This document shows, piece after piece, positions 11,427 through 23,582 of a stretch of DNA of 64,000 bases (positions are counted from its first letter, which is position 1; every line of letters starts with the position of its first letter). The notes under the pieces were generated by a model, which was not told the origin of the DNA, did not search any database, and was given only the letters and a program-made list of their open reading frames with translations. This DNA comes from Zygnema cylindricum (taxonomy: Eukaryota > Streptophyta > Zygnematophyceae > Zygnematales > Zygnemataceae). The translations under genes and the position numbers were made by a program. The stretch lies in NCBI GenBank assembly GCA_037447655.1, contig JBBHKE010001545.1, positions 24,856 to 88,855 of the forward strand, written 5' to 3'.

Positions 11427-12413
11427 TCATTTTGTTGACAACTCTTGCAGCTCTTCCTTACTAAGAGCCTCCTTTGCAGAAGCTAAATCTTCATCAAGTA
11501 GAATATCAGCTGGACCGTCCCATTTGATAAAAAACTCCGTGTCTCTGAAGTACAAAACTCGATGTATATCACCTGCAGGTGTGAAAAGATAATCGGCAGG
11601 CCCGAGATCATGGCATGTTTTAGCCGAAAGATTGTAAACTCTTTTTTTCCCTGTCACCACGGTAACATCATGGCCATAAGTGTGATGATGAGCTGGTTCC
11701 ACACTTCCGGCGAGGAATCGAACAAAAGCTGACGTCGGATTTTTTCGAAGAATTTGCCAGCTCCCGCCTGGCATCTCCTGAACATCTTCATAACTTTTAG
11801 CATTTGCAAGAACACAAATGGGACACGTGTCATCTTGTCCAGTAGCTGGTGTTTCAGCCTTTCCATTACCAGAATCAGATTCATTGCCTTTTTTAGGAAT
11901 GTCGGAAATTTTTGCCAGTTCTCCCATCGATTCAGCAAGAAAACTGTCAATTTCCTGATTCCATGGCTTTTTGTCACTAGCAGGACAAGGTGCTCTGAAA
12001 TCAGTACTCAGCCATGCGTCTAAAATCTCCTTTCCTTTCTCTATAGATGTATGAGTTCCTCCCATGGTAATAACATTTGCATTATTTATGGAGCGAGAAT
12101 TTTCTGCAGCTTCAACATTATCACATAAAGCAGCATAAACTCCTGCATGTTTATTGGCAGTTATAGTAACTCCCATACCAGTACCACACACCAATATGCC
12201 ACGTGTCTCAAAATTATCTTCATGACTGCCTGTCGGAGCCTTAACTCTCTTAGCAACTTCGTCAGCAACAGAGTAATAGCTGTCCGTACCAAGATCCTCC
12301 ACTGGAATACCTTTTTCTCTGGCGTGACTCACAAGTGCATCTTTCAAAGAGGCGCCAAAACTATCTGCTGCAGCTACAAGTTTTAGAGACGCGGTCTTAT
12401 TAACAGTAGCCAT
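11427..12413 (-). CDS. DRT102: RpiB/LacAB sugar-phosphate isomerase-cupin fusion protein (DRT102-like)
   Basis: Single-exon frame of 328 residues. Residues about 10-135 form an RpiB/LacA/B-type sugar-phosphate isomerase domain: VAAADSFG at the start, the active-site loop ILVCGTGMG with Cys76, and NNANVITMGG. A linker rich in Ser, Gly and Lys (about 170-195) leads to a C-terminal cupin domain. Its metal-binding pattern is visible as AHHHTYGHD (His242-244 and His248) and His284 in GDIHRVLYF. This two-domain order is that of plant DRT102, named for a UV/DNA-damage tolerance phenotype; the actual substrate is not established. The start is the first ATG of an uninterrupted frame. No intron is needed. 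A truncated duplicate of the 3' end lies immediately downstream. Confidence 0.9.
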   Translation of the reverse strand: MATVNKTASLKLVAAADSFGASLKDALVSHAREKGIPVEDLGTDSYYSVADEVAKRVKAPTGSHEDNFETRGILVCGTGMGVTITANKHAGVYAALCDNVEAAENSRSINNANVITMGGTHTSIEKGKEILDAWLSTDFRAPCPASDKKPWNQEIDSFLAESMGELAKISDIPKKGNESDSGNGKAETPATGQDDTCPICVLANAKSYEDVQEMPGGSWQILRKNPTSAFVRFLAGSVEPAHHHTYGHDVTVVTGKKRVYNLSAKTCHDLGPADYLFTPAGDIHRVLYFRDTEFFIKWDGPADILLDEDLASAKEALSKEELQELSTK

Positions 12414-14316
12414 GGCTGGCCGGAAAACTGTAGAGAGCTCCGAAAATGGAGAAAAACTGTTTGACAGCAGTTACACAGTTAACAGCAGTAACTGGAACAG
12501 CGGCAGGCATTGATAATTTGATAGAGCAAGACGGGGAAAAAGAAATTTCTTGCCGCGTTGACGGCTGCGTTCGAAGGTAAATACCAGCCGTTATCTAGTC
12601 CCTGTAAGTGGAGGTGTGGCCGGCATCATATTATATGTTTTTGCTATATTTCTAGGTACACAGAGAACCTTAATGAGCAGAAGGTCTAAATTTCAAATGC
12701 GCGACAACGATTGGAAACGTGTGCTTACGTCAGTTAGCCACTTAGCCCATAATGTACGCGTACTATACGGTACAATACGCCTTAGTATGCACTAACTAGA
12801 TATAGCGTTTCCAAAAAAATTCGCACCTTTGATGTAAAATGCTAAAACGTTAAACAGTCCGAAATTGCCGGCCGGTAACCCCAGGACCAACAGTCGTCAT
12901 CGACGAGTCGACAAACAAGCACCGCGACATCAGTGACATACATCATGAGGGAGCTCAATAGCTCATCATTGACAAGTACGAATCTTCTAGCAAGTGTACG
13001 TACATCTTAAGCTACATCACTGTCATTTCCCAATGCCAATAGTGAAGCCGGAAAAAAGAAAGAGGGTCAGTACTGAAGTTTTCTGTTGAAATCGCAGTAA
13101 TTGATACGTTTGTAGCACAGGATAAATCCTCAAAATTCACTGATTGTGACCAAATATAAAAAATTATATCAAAAAAATTGCACAATAATTTTGTGAAATC
13201 GCCTGTGGACAACTATTCAACTTACTGCTTGATTTCTAACAAGTAACATCTAACAGCATAGGAACCAAAGACCCGAAACATATTCATGTTCCCATACTTC
13301 ATGAGCAAAATTAAGCGCCGGCGAGTCTACATAATGAGCAGCAACATCTCATTTTCCCCAACCTAGTGCGAGAGCAGTTGGCGTTATAGAAAAAATAATT
13401 CAAATACTACACTGAAAAGTCACCGTTGCACACAGTTGATTTCCATCAGAGTATCCAATTCCTCTTTCAGTACAATCCGCTTTCTAAGGAAAGCCATTTG
13501 TGGTTTCTTTCAATAACATGGAATTCAATAGATAAGTCGTTACTAGCGCATACTTGAAGGAACTGAAAACTAGAAAACCAAGCCCACTGAATTGCTGCCT
13601 TAATTTTAGCTCTGAGAAACACACCGCTTGAGCTTCCACAGCAACCTCTCAGTATGTCTCCCTTTTCCTAAATCCATAACTGCAAATGTTGCAACTTGCC
13701 CTAGTTGGCATCCAGACCCAACTAAACATTTCTTCAGGTTTTTACAGTTTTTTAGGGTCTGAAGCAAATGACATAAATACATACTGACCCAGCACAGACC
13801 ACCACAATAAGAATGCCATGGGATAGAAGCAACACATGAGTCATCTACAGATATGAACATTCTAAAATCAATATAAGAAAAAGACCCAGTTCAATGAAAG
13901 GCCAATATCATCGATTGTCGCTTCGAATCTACAGCGCGACTTACTAAGGCATTAAGCTTATCTCTAACTATACTAAACCACTGTCAGGAATCAGTTTCTC
14001 TAATATGTTCAGATAGACAATAGTCCTGTCAGGAATAAGTTTCTCTAATATGTTCAGATAGACAATAGTCCCTTCGAGAGCCTGTTTCAAACTGGATTCA
14101 ATACTACCACATTGCCTTTTTCTGAAACTCGACAAGCAATTTTTTTTATAACCAGAAAGCTGAAACATCCACACCACGAGGGACAATTTACAAACTAAAC
14201 ATATATCTTTAACATCGACAAACCCTCTCAAGATACTGGAGGAAATAAAAATTTATGGAGATCAGTAATAGACCTCTACTAAAACCTTCTTATAACATTC
14301 ATTCTATTTCACATCT
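12414..14316. other. Intergenic region, no gene seen
   Basis: It lies upstream of the minus-strand RpiB-cupin gene and downstream of the minus-strand PIFI-like gene, so it should hold the promoter of the former and the 3' UTR of the latter. Open frames at 13012-13212 and 13606-13860 lack recognisable similarity or clear splice signals. The only structure found is a 45-bp direct repeat at 13981-14070. Confidence 0.5.
13981..14070. repeat. 45-bp perfect-register direct repeat, two copies
   Basis: The unit beginning CTGTCAGGAATCAGTTTCTC at 13981-14025 is repeated immediately at 14026-14070 with a single visible difference. Confidence 0.9.
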
Positions 14317-17300
14317 TTATTTTGCAGGCTCGTCAATTGGGCACGAGCCATCATCCACATTAGCAAGAGGATCAAAGAAAGGCGATTCTGGATCGGTGCA
14401 TCCTGGTACAATATCCAACTCGCAAGAGAGAGCCTACAAAATACAAACAAACAAAATGATCAGCTTTACGTTTTTGTAGTTCTTAAACCGGTTTCAGTTT
14501 CATACCTGGTTTTAGTTTAGCTTTTGTGTTATTTTTTGTTCTCGCTTTAGTTCTAGCTCTAGTTCTAGTCCTAGTTCCACTTTTACTTTTGAAATTAAGT
14601 TTTAGTTTTGATTTTGCTTTTACCCCAGAAAAAAAAAGCCCTAATCTCAATCAAGCAACAGGGAACAACACGTCAATACAACATGCATTTATTTATCCAC
14701 ATACATAGAATTGAGTTTCACAAAACATGACATTGTAAAGCTTTGACATTTTTCTTTCCAAAAATTTAGGGTTTTTATATCACTAAAAATTGTTATTCAC
14801 CTCAGTCTTGCCAAAACCGCCTGGCATTATGCATCGATCTTGAACAAAAGGAGCGTCAGGATAAATAGCAACTTCACAGGCTCCATCTGCTTCGAGCTCC
14901 TTCATCAAACCCTGAAGGAACCATAAAGGCTGGGAGTTCATCAGAGAGGTCTAAATAGATTTGCATGGAAGACTAAGATGCAAAATAACTATATTTTACT
15001 GAAAAAAAAATGCACCTAATCAAACAGTACCTTTTGGGTTAAGAGTAAGTCACTTGAACTGAGATTTAGATTACTTTGACAAATAGCCCGTCGAGAAACG
15101 TAAAATAAAATTCCATCACCCTAAAGGACTCAAAACCAGTCATTAGGTTGAAATATGAGCTATTCCTGTCTATCATGTATGGCAGTTAAACTCTTGTCGA
15201 TGGGATTCTTCAGTGTAGACCTCCATGTCTGTATGAACATTTATATGATATTTTGATATTTTATTAGACATGAATCTACAAGAGCTCCTGCAATTTGTCT
15301 ATTCCTGGATTTTTTTTTCATGCTTAACAGTTTCAAACATTTTTGTATCAACAATAGTTTAACTTTCAGTTGTGACAGTGGATGTTTCAGATAATGCCTG
15401 AACAGATTTGACTAACTAAACTAAACCGGACAAGGATGTTCCAGCGTCAAAACAAACAGTGTCTATCTCAGCTATTCCGTACTTATTCACATAGGTGGTC
15501 ACCATGCAAACCTTGGCAGTCTTCATTATTTGACTGACCTCATTAAAGAAAGACGCTGGTTGGTTCCTCCACTTTGCCGGGATTTCAAGCTCCACCCAGA
15601 AGGGTCCCTCCCATTCTTTTCCATCGGTGAAGGAAAATTCTATATGTGTGGCTGTTAAAGGACCACCACAAGCAAGAAAACACAATTTCAGTACATTACC
15701 TTCCAACACAGGAGCACCTCATGAAATTGAGAACATCTCTAAGATAACTGTTTGACTCAAAAATCGAGCACATTTGAAGAGCAAATTCTGTAACATGTCC
15801 CCAAACATGAAGGCTAAACAGAAGGTAAAAATTTACTGCCTGAGCTTCTAGAAGCACTGACAGGAATAGCTCTGTTGACCTCCTCTATGATTCTTTATCG
15901 AGATGTTCTGCTGATAGGCAAATCAGCATTGGTTCTCTGAGGTGAAATTCAACCAAAAAGGACAGACTTACCATGGATGGGAACATTAATTTTAATGGTA
16001 TAAAATGGGACACAATTTGGTCCACGCTCCTTTTTAGTCATTACTCGTGGATCTCCTCCACACATAATAGGTGAATTAAATCCACCATTGAAGCCAACAC
16101 CAAATTCAGGATTGGGAGTAATCTTTGATGCGGGAGGATTAAACCAGATAGTCAATAATTCACCCTGCATGTCCAGAAAAAGCCCTTCATTCAGAACGAT
16201 ATTGCTTTGCAGAAGCGCGTAGTTAAAATTTGGATCATTAACCAGGTTATTAATGAACGAACAACATTAAGAATGTCAGTATAAACCAGCAGAAAGAAAG
16301 AATTAGAACTTACAGATGCTGGAGGTCGTCCAGTGGCTGTTTCCCAGAACACAGGATGATGTCCCATTTCAAATTTAGCCCAAGTGGGAAGTTGATACCT
16401 ACAGCAATAGAGCCAAGATATGATATGAGTACAAAATGGAAATTAATGGCTTCTGTTCCAAAAGCTTAATATGTACCTAGCATTTTTAGGACAAAAACAT
16501 CCAAGTGACCAAAGACATTCCTCAAAAGAGCTAGGCATACATATATTGTTTAAATTTAACAGACCATTATCAGTAGAATTTCTGAGGATCCTTAATCTAC
16601 AGATAAAAAAGCACATTGAAATCCAGAAAACAGTTAACGCCAGAAATATGACTGGGATAAATATCTTCACTCAATATGAATATAATAATGCATACTATTC
16701 ACAGGAACCCGCGAAACTAGTAGGACAAGACGAAAATCAGACACAAAAAAAAAAAATTATGTACATATAAATAAAGAAAAAAGAGATGGTTTCCTACTTT
16801 ACAGCGTCTGGAGAGGGAGCAATGGCCAGCCCAGCTGAAACACACAACCTTGATCTGCTCTGCCCGGATGAGTGGCTGATAGAAGCATTTCTTAAAAAAA
16901 ATGCTTTACTATCGCCTAAAAATGAGCTTCTTGTAAAACTGCAAAACAACCCACAGCAAAGAAGCAAGACATTAGAGAATTTTCAAACGTCGTCATTAGA
17001 GAAGCGTGCAATTTAACAAATACACAATAAAAAAAGCAGCCCTTCAATGAGTGACCCCGAATGCAATCAATATTAAAATTATCAGAGATCAGTAAGTTAA
17101 TCTTAGAAAAAGACAGATAGTTTCTGTGAATTGCACGAACAACTGAAAAAATCATGTCAAAGCTTCGTTGCCCAAAAAAAATGGAGAGAAATTCTATTAG
17201 TAGCGAGTAACTTCATCCTTGGTGAACATAGACTAGGTGGATAATATTTTCAACTCCGCCCATCCCGTTATGTCCCAACCAATACCCTTATCCAATTTCC

Positions 17301-18679
17301 AACAAAACCTGACTAACAGGCTCAAAATATACCCGGTGTAAATTCCTGCATTATTAGAAAGTACAAATAAATGCCACACTTACAGTAGAGTAAAAGAAAG
17401 CAGCTTTACAAAGAGAATAAACTCAAAAACATCCAAACTATCCCATAAAATGCCAATTCCTGAGAATTAAGACTGCTTAAAAAGCAATGTTAAGGACAGT
17501 CGTTGAGCAGAGTAGCACGAGGTTACAATTAAAAAAAAAACCAGAGTTACTGCAACTTCACATATCTCTCTACTTTAAAAAACCTAAAAGTACACATCCC
17601 TAATCCTAATTGTGCATCTTTCTTCAAGAATACTAAAGAGCATGTGAATTAGGGCATATAAACTATCAAGACAATGAAGAAACACAGGAAAAACATTGCA
17701 AACACAAAAATGGAAGCATGAGACAAAACAAAGTGTAAAATACTGCGAGTTCATAGGTCTTTCAGAATCTAGGAGATATGAAAAAAAAGAGGGAGAGGGA
17801 GAGGAGAGCGAGGGAGAGTGTAAAAGAAAACAAGAAGTGGTTGGGCGCAACAAACAAAGCCAACTTAATTCCAGGATCTCCAAGGACAAAGGAATATAAC
17901 AGCAAGAAACTTCCAACCCCCTCCTCCTCAGGTTACCGAGAGATTAAAAATAAAGACGATGGAAGCCAGTAAGACGAGAAATACAGACGGTATAGAAATC
18001 AAATGAGGAACAAATAGAGGAAGTAAGTGACTAGACAGCAGTTCTATCACGTTATCACCAATAATCAGCTACACTCAAACTTTACACTTCAGTGTCATAT
18101 CTTCTGTTAGACAATGCCTTCCGGCAAGAATTCCTCTTGTTTCCAGGGAAAAAATGATTAGGTTGAGCAAAATGAAAAATAAAAGAGTTTAAAACGACAA
18201 AGTCAAAAAAGAGGCACTGTAAAAAGCATATAAACCATATTTTTTGCTTAGATTACACATCTGTAATCAGCAGTTCGAGCTCCAGCACAGCCTTGAGGAT
18301 TTCTCTGCAGTCCATTGACTGCATTGCTCTCATGTAGGCATTTAAGCATATATGCAAGAAATCGTCTACAAGAAATCATCTAAGACTTCTAGCATTGTCA
18401 CTTGCATTCATGATTCCCCTCAAAATGCACAAAAGAACGATAGAAATTGCAGAGATCTTGGCAGTTGCGTGTTAAATATCCACATAAGAATAAAGAAATT
18501 CAAATTTCCATACATTTCAGCAAAAAATAGAACATGAAATAAGAGCAGTCATGCAATCACGGCCTTTCGGATACTAACCCTAGAAAATACACGTACCTGG
18601 CTTGTTTCTGAGCCAGCGGAGCTGAAATTTCGCTCCCAAACGGAACAGCTGCTGAAATAGACGCAGAAAGGGCCTCCAT
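14317..18679 (-). CDS. PIFI: Plastid protein resembling PIFI (post-illumination chlorophyll fluorescence increase)
   Basis: Seven exons on the minus strand join without a phase conflict into 259 residues: 18597-18679 (ATG), 16798-16875, 16314-16398, 15972-16164, 15539-15651, 14801-14911 and 14317-14433 (stop TAA). The first ~54 residues are rich in Ser/Ala with few acidic residues, typical of a chloroplast transit peptide. The mature part begins [12 protein letters not shown]. It contains [34 protein letters not shown] and a Cys-containing C-terminus, GCTDP...[11 protein letters not shown]. From memory these blocks match the plant PIFI family, linked to NDH-dependent chlororespiratory electron flow. 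I am sure of the gene structure and of a plant plastid protein, less sure of the exact name. Neighbours are functionally unrelated. Confidence 0.8.
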
Positions 18680-20098
18680 TGCGTTGCCAAAAAATGGACG
18701 GCAAAAAACGCACGTCTACTACTGCACTAAAATGAAAGGAGCAAGGAGGATACAGAAAAAAGTTCGCCAGGAAAGATAAGGTTGCAAGATGATACCACGG
18801 GTATGGTAAGGCTGCAACTTGTAAGAGCATGAGCGCTAGTACTAATTCTATAAATAAAAGTACATAAGTGTATGGTACTTGTTTTTAAAGAATGCGCCGT
18901 AACGTCACGAATTCAAACATACGGCCGTACGAGAAGTTGCAGACGGTCAGATTTTCAGAAGATATGAAAAGAACGATGGTCTTTAGATATATCTGAGGGT
19001 GCCACGTCAAACAGCATTGTCATGTAGCTTGCCTGTTTTACGGAAAGACATGTGATGACAAGCAGTTTAGAAATGGCAGTTTTCTGGCCTAATTTACGGA
19101 AATGAATGCGAGACTGACCTGGGATTCGAGGAGTCAACATTGGCCGTCCGATCGACAAGTTCTGAATTTGTACGGTTAATTTCTCGTCGTCTTGAAAGCC
19201 AAAATCTGTCAGAGGGTTACACACGAGGTAATTCATATGCCAATACGAAAGTTCTCTAGAAGCTGCATTAGTACAATACGAATACTAAGGCTTCTACGTA
19301 CCAATAAGAAATATTCTAGAAGATATTTACTGATACATAGCCCATTAAAAAATCTTTATAAACAAATTGATGCACAGAGACTCATAGGAGAAAGATATAA
19401 GCGAATGGCAGCAAAGCTGTTCCACCGTCCCGTCCTCAAATTTGAAGTTTATCCTCATACCATACACCTGGACACTGGCTGCAAAAAAAAAACTCCGCAT
19501 TCGCGCGCGCTTTTTGAGGACAACCGTGGGCTTGCCAGTTTGCCACAGAATCTCCCCGTACCACGATTACACGACCAGGTACATCTGAATGAGTACGTGC
19601 TACATTCTACAGTACACCTCCCATGGTTATTACCTATTACTTATTAGTTATTACTGTATTAGAGTACAGTATTTTTCGGGCAGTCAAAAGTACTTTTTTT
19701 AATTACACAATTTTAAAATTTCAATGATGACGTTATGATCGAAGGGTAAGACCGTTGCCTTCCGATTGTTGCCCCGGAACATAAAACCAACAGTCTGACA
19801 GAGTTAAACCCATTTGACTGCCCAGTAAATGTTTAGCTCTAATAACGACGGGCGGTGATATATTTGCTGGGAACCAATTGTAGATGCGGCATTGGCAACC
19901 GTATCCAGTTAAAACAAAATAAAACATAAAAATCAACTAGCCAAGGAATCTGCCATAAAGAATCGTTTTTCTGGAATAGAACTGGCATACGGTCGGCAGC
20001 TTTACATGATTAATAATTACGATAACGGCTACCACGACGACAATGTTTATGATGACGACAAAGAAAGTGGTGCTACTTATGAGCTTTGCATAAAATGA
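18680..20098. other. Upstream region of the PIFI-like gene, no gene seen
   Basis: It probably includes the promoter of the minus-strand gene starting at 18679. It is AT-rich with many GTAC-containing words (for example around 18925, 19600 and 19670). No coding region is supported. Confidence 0.45.
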
Positions 20099-20108
20099 AT
20101 ATTTATTA

Positions 20109-21614
20109 GGGTACGTCCCCGTGTATTAAAGGTTCGACTTTAATCTGTCGTTTTGACCCAAACACAGTTCCGTACGAGAAATATTTTAGCCGTACAACGA
20201 AATCAATTCTTTAAAAGTACAGCAAACTTATCAAGTCGATACTTTGAATGTACTTCATGTTTGTCGTCATGTGAACGCATATTGGCGTTTTCCGTTTTTC
20301 GACCCCCGGGCAAGAGAATCCAGCCCGTCAAAAAACTTCATCAAAAATCACCTCGCGACCCGATTTTAGGGAAAGTACAGTACAGTACACCGCCAATCGC
20401 TATTAGCGTGTAGGTTTCATTAGCGTATACAAATAATTACCGTGGTGTACGCTATTTAAGAATTTGAAAATTTTGGAAAAAATCTTACATTCTAATTGTT
20501 TGATTATGGTAATTTGGATCTTTGAAAAAACAAATGTCGGTCGCAAACATGCTTACACTAATATAAGTTTCCGTACAAAATCTGACAAATCGTACACAAA
20601 TCGTACATTCACACGGTCGAAACGCGGCTGTCGGACGAATATGTGCGAGCGGGATTTTTTACGACCTGGTTTTTTTCCTTTTTAGAACGCACATTCTCAT
20701 GCGTCCGCGATTACTAAAACTAATTTATTGTAATTTTTAACTTAAAAAGGTACATTTATGTACGGTCTGACACTGACCGTACACCACTCTATTTAAGAGA
20801 CAACGTACTGAATATAACCCTAAATATAATAAAGAAAAAAATAGAATAAACTACGCTATTTGAGAATAAAACAAAAAAAAAGCGGGACGGGATTAGCGTA
20901 CACAACGCTAATAGCGATTGGCGGTGTACCACACAACAACGAATGAAAATGACCCACGCACGCGCCACACGAGTGGAAAATTTTTAGGACGATGGGAGAG
21001 TACTCGCTATTATTCTCCCTGCCCGTCACGTGCATGTACGGAAAAACGAGGATGTACGGGAAAAATCCGCAGGGGTCTCGGACCTCCAATTTCATTCATG
21101 GGTGTCCTCGGTAGAATTTTGCTTCGTCGTCGCCTCTCCCCTCTCCCTCTCACACCATCACTTTTAACTCACACTTTTTAGAATGAGGCACGACAAAACT
21201 GGTATGAAATGAAAGATATTTGAAAAATACTTCTTTTGACAACCTTTATGTATATTTTTATGGCAAGAAGAGCAAAAATAGTAGAGAAAACGAAATCAGG
21301 TATCCATGGCCGAAAGTTCTTGAATCTGTGACGTCACAAGTGAGTGGGACGTCACAATGTTACAAAACCCTAAACATCTGCCATGTCACAAAATTACAAA
21401 AATGTAGACGTCTACAACTGTCGCTGTTTTTGTTGGCATCACCAATTTCGTAGTCGTCGTCAACCGTCACAAAGTTGTACCTACGTCTACAACCGTCACA
21501 TGTCAAAGTTCCGATTTCATTTTCGCACATAGGGACGCTTTTCAAAGTAGTAAGGAACACTTCACTACAGTCCAAAGTACTTTTTCAAAGTATCGCTTAC
21601 ATGGGGACGTACCC
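20109..21614. mobile_element. Non-autonomous DNA transposon, GGGTACGTCCCC ends, TTA target duplication
   Basis: The left end is GGGTACGTCCCCGTGTA. The right end, reverse-complemented, is GGGTACGTCCCCATGTA. The element is flanked by TTA at 20106-20108 and TTA at 21615-21617, the 3-bp duplication expected of PIF/Harbinger-type elements. It encodes no transposase. It sits exactly at the left terminus of the hAT-type element that ends at 22020, and itself contains a smaller element at 20388-20926. A relic of the same family is seen at about 340-770. Confidence 0.85.
20388..20926. mobile_element. Small inverted-repeat element nested in the TTA element
   Basis: The termini are CACCGCCAATCGCTATTAGCG at the left and its perfect reverse complement at the right, flanked by TA on both sides (20386-20387 and 20927-20928). 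A TA duplication suggests a Tc1/mariner-type MITE. Short internal words such as AGCGTATAC and GTGTACGCT recur near both ends. There is no coding capacity. Confidence 0.85.
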
Positions 21615-21615
21615 T

Positions 21616-22020
21616 TAGTGTTGTGTATCGGTCAAAAACTTATCGCGATAAAATCGATACCAATAGCTATCGCTAATCGCTGAGGGGTCCCAATATATCG
21701 CTCCAGGACAAACAAATTCCTTATCGACAATAAGTAGAAAAAAATGTACTTTATATCATACTGTATTATATTTGTCATTGTATATACCATGGCATGCCAC
21801 GCCTGACAATCTGTTCCGACCCGGTTAAACGGAATAATGCAATGAAATAAACAGATGAACGGAGCAGATGTACAATATGAACCGTAAAATTATCGCCGAT
21901 AGTTATCAAACCCGTGTTATCGCAATAAATCGCAATAACAACGGTACTGATATATTGTGTTATCGGTAGGCCAAAAAAAGGGGCATATTACCGAAAAATG
22001 GATACCGATACACAACACTA
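21616..22020. mobile_element. hAT-type MITE, split from its left target site by a later insertion
   Basis: The ends are TAGTGTTGTGTATCGGT and its inverted match ACCGATACACAACACTA. The 8-bp duplication ATATTTAT is found directly right of the element (22021-22028) and at 20099-20106, to the left of the TTA element that inserted at its edge. An 8-bp duplication and TAGTGTTG-type ends are hAT hallmarks. The interior is rich in TATCG words and has no transposase. Confidence 0.85.
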
Positions 22021-22200
22021 ATATTTATCCCACTCAACATATAAGTACGGTAAAACAAAACTGCCTAGCAAATATTCATAAGCTGCATCAGCCACAAATG
22101 ATTTGACTAATCTCAAAGAAGAATTTAGAAGTTCACTTTATTGAGTTGAGTGTACTGCATCATAACTACAACTGTTAGATTAGTGTTTACATTTTAGTGT

Positions 22201-23582
22201 CTCATGGCACATGTTCGTAATCATGTCATGCCGCATCTCGTCGGCCATTCTAATTGTTTGTATTTAGGTGTTAGGACCGGCAGCCGCAACACTAATTTAT
22301 ATTTGGGTGTTATTTGGGTTTCGCAAGACCGTACATACCCACATTTTGCGTTCGCGTCAACCGTACAATTTTCACATCGTCGTACGCGTCGACCGTACGT
22401 ATTCGTTTTGGCCGTAATATGCGCCGACGACAAGTTTATTATACAACTTAGAATTCCCGGATTTTCTGCCGACGGCGACTTTGACCGTACTGAATACATT
22501 CTCCCGAGATTTCCGCCAACGGTGAATTCGATTTTTCACGTCAACCGTATGAATTTTTTTGTCCAGAATTTCCGCGATCATAAATTGGACCATACCTTCA
22601 GTCCAACCGTACCTACTTTAATTTCCGGAAATCTCGGCCGACGACAATTTGGAATCATTTCACGCGAGGGAGCATCTCGGCCGTCGACACCGAAGATGCA
22701 AATTTTGTTACATCATATTTGGATCGTCGATGCAAATGACAGACAAATCGGCTGTCAGTTATGACGAAGCGACGTCGTTGGACCATTTTAAGTCGTGAAC
22801 CATTTGGAGGTTCATCTGTTCACACGTAGATATGAAGGGTTTTAATCCGTAGGTTATAGATTTTGTAACGTAGGGCATAGGATTTCGGCCTCCTATTAAC
22901 TGAATCCAAACTAGACGCAAATATTTACATAGCACGCTGTACTCTGATTGGCATGTTTTCTCTAGGTGTAGTTTAGGTTACTTAGTTTATTTTAGATTAT
23001 TTCCTGGTCACGATTTTCAAGTGCAGGAATTATTCATTTTATTTATTTTCAGTATTGAGGATTTTCTGCAGCCATCTTTTTATTTGTAAAATTGTCCGGA
23101 CAGCTTAAAGGCGATTTTCTGCCTTTGCGTGGAGCGTTTAGTTTTCCATTACATTATCAATATCTTGTAAATCCTTACATATTAATCTATACGGCTTCGG
23201 CCAAGACCTACACGGTTTTCCTTCACTTCTCTCGTCATTTTGAGTGGATTTCGACAGCGTTCTCATGACACAAACTTCTTTTCTCGGTTGTGGCTGAACT
23301 TTAATTAGTGTGGAAGTTGCATGTTGGGATTTTTGATTTGTTGTTTTTATTTCTTGTGATTGTGTATTTATTTCTATTTGGCTTATGCGCATCTTTTGAG
23401 TTTGGCTATCTCAAACCTAATCAGTGTCGGGCATATTGTCGTTTTCAGTTGTTGTTTGTCATTCTCGGTTGTTTATGCTTTGATTTGTTTTATTTAAGTA
23501 TAAATTCAGATTATTCTCGATAAGATAACTCCTGCAAGGAATATAAATAGACCGTGGGGCCTAGTGGCCATCCATCGGCTTA
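22201..23582 (+). repeat. 5' long terminal repeat (lacks the first ~200 bp of the 3' copy)
   Basis: It matches 31307-32684 almost throughout. The 3' copy extends about 170-200 bp further upstream, to the polypurine tract. Here the homology begins abruptly at about 22201, after unrelated sequence. The match to the 3' copy stops at 23582, shortly after the TATA box; downstream sequence (23583 onward) probably holds R/U5 and the leader. The region 22340-22640 is rich in CCGTAC words. The 186-codon open frame here is not conserved in the 3' copy. Confidence 0.85.
23542..23550 (+). promoter_or_regulatory. Putative TATA box of the 5' LTR
   Basis: TATAAATAG precedes a GC-richer stretch (ACCGTGGGGCC). 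It is conserved at 32646-32654 in the 3' LTR, the expected place for the Pol II start of the retrotransposon transcript. A second TATATATAAG lies at about 23865. Confidence 0.55.

Noticed and set aside
13606-13860. 84-codon minus-strand frame as an extra exon or gene
   Set aside because: No recognisable domain, no consistent splice borders, and it lies beyond the stop of the PIFI-like gene.
16443-16670. Possible extra PIFI exon ([21 protein letters not shown] on the minus strand)
   Set aside because: The neighbouring exons 2 and 3 join in phase to the expected VKYQLPTW sequence without it.
22204-22764. 186-codon open frame in the 5' LTR
   Set aside because: The matching stretch of the 3' LTR does not keep the frame, and there is no protein similarity; it is U3 sequence.
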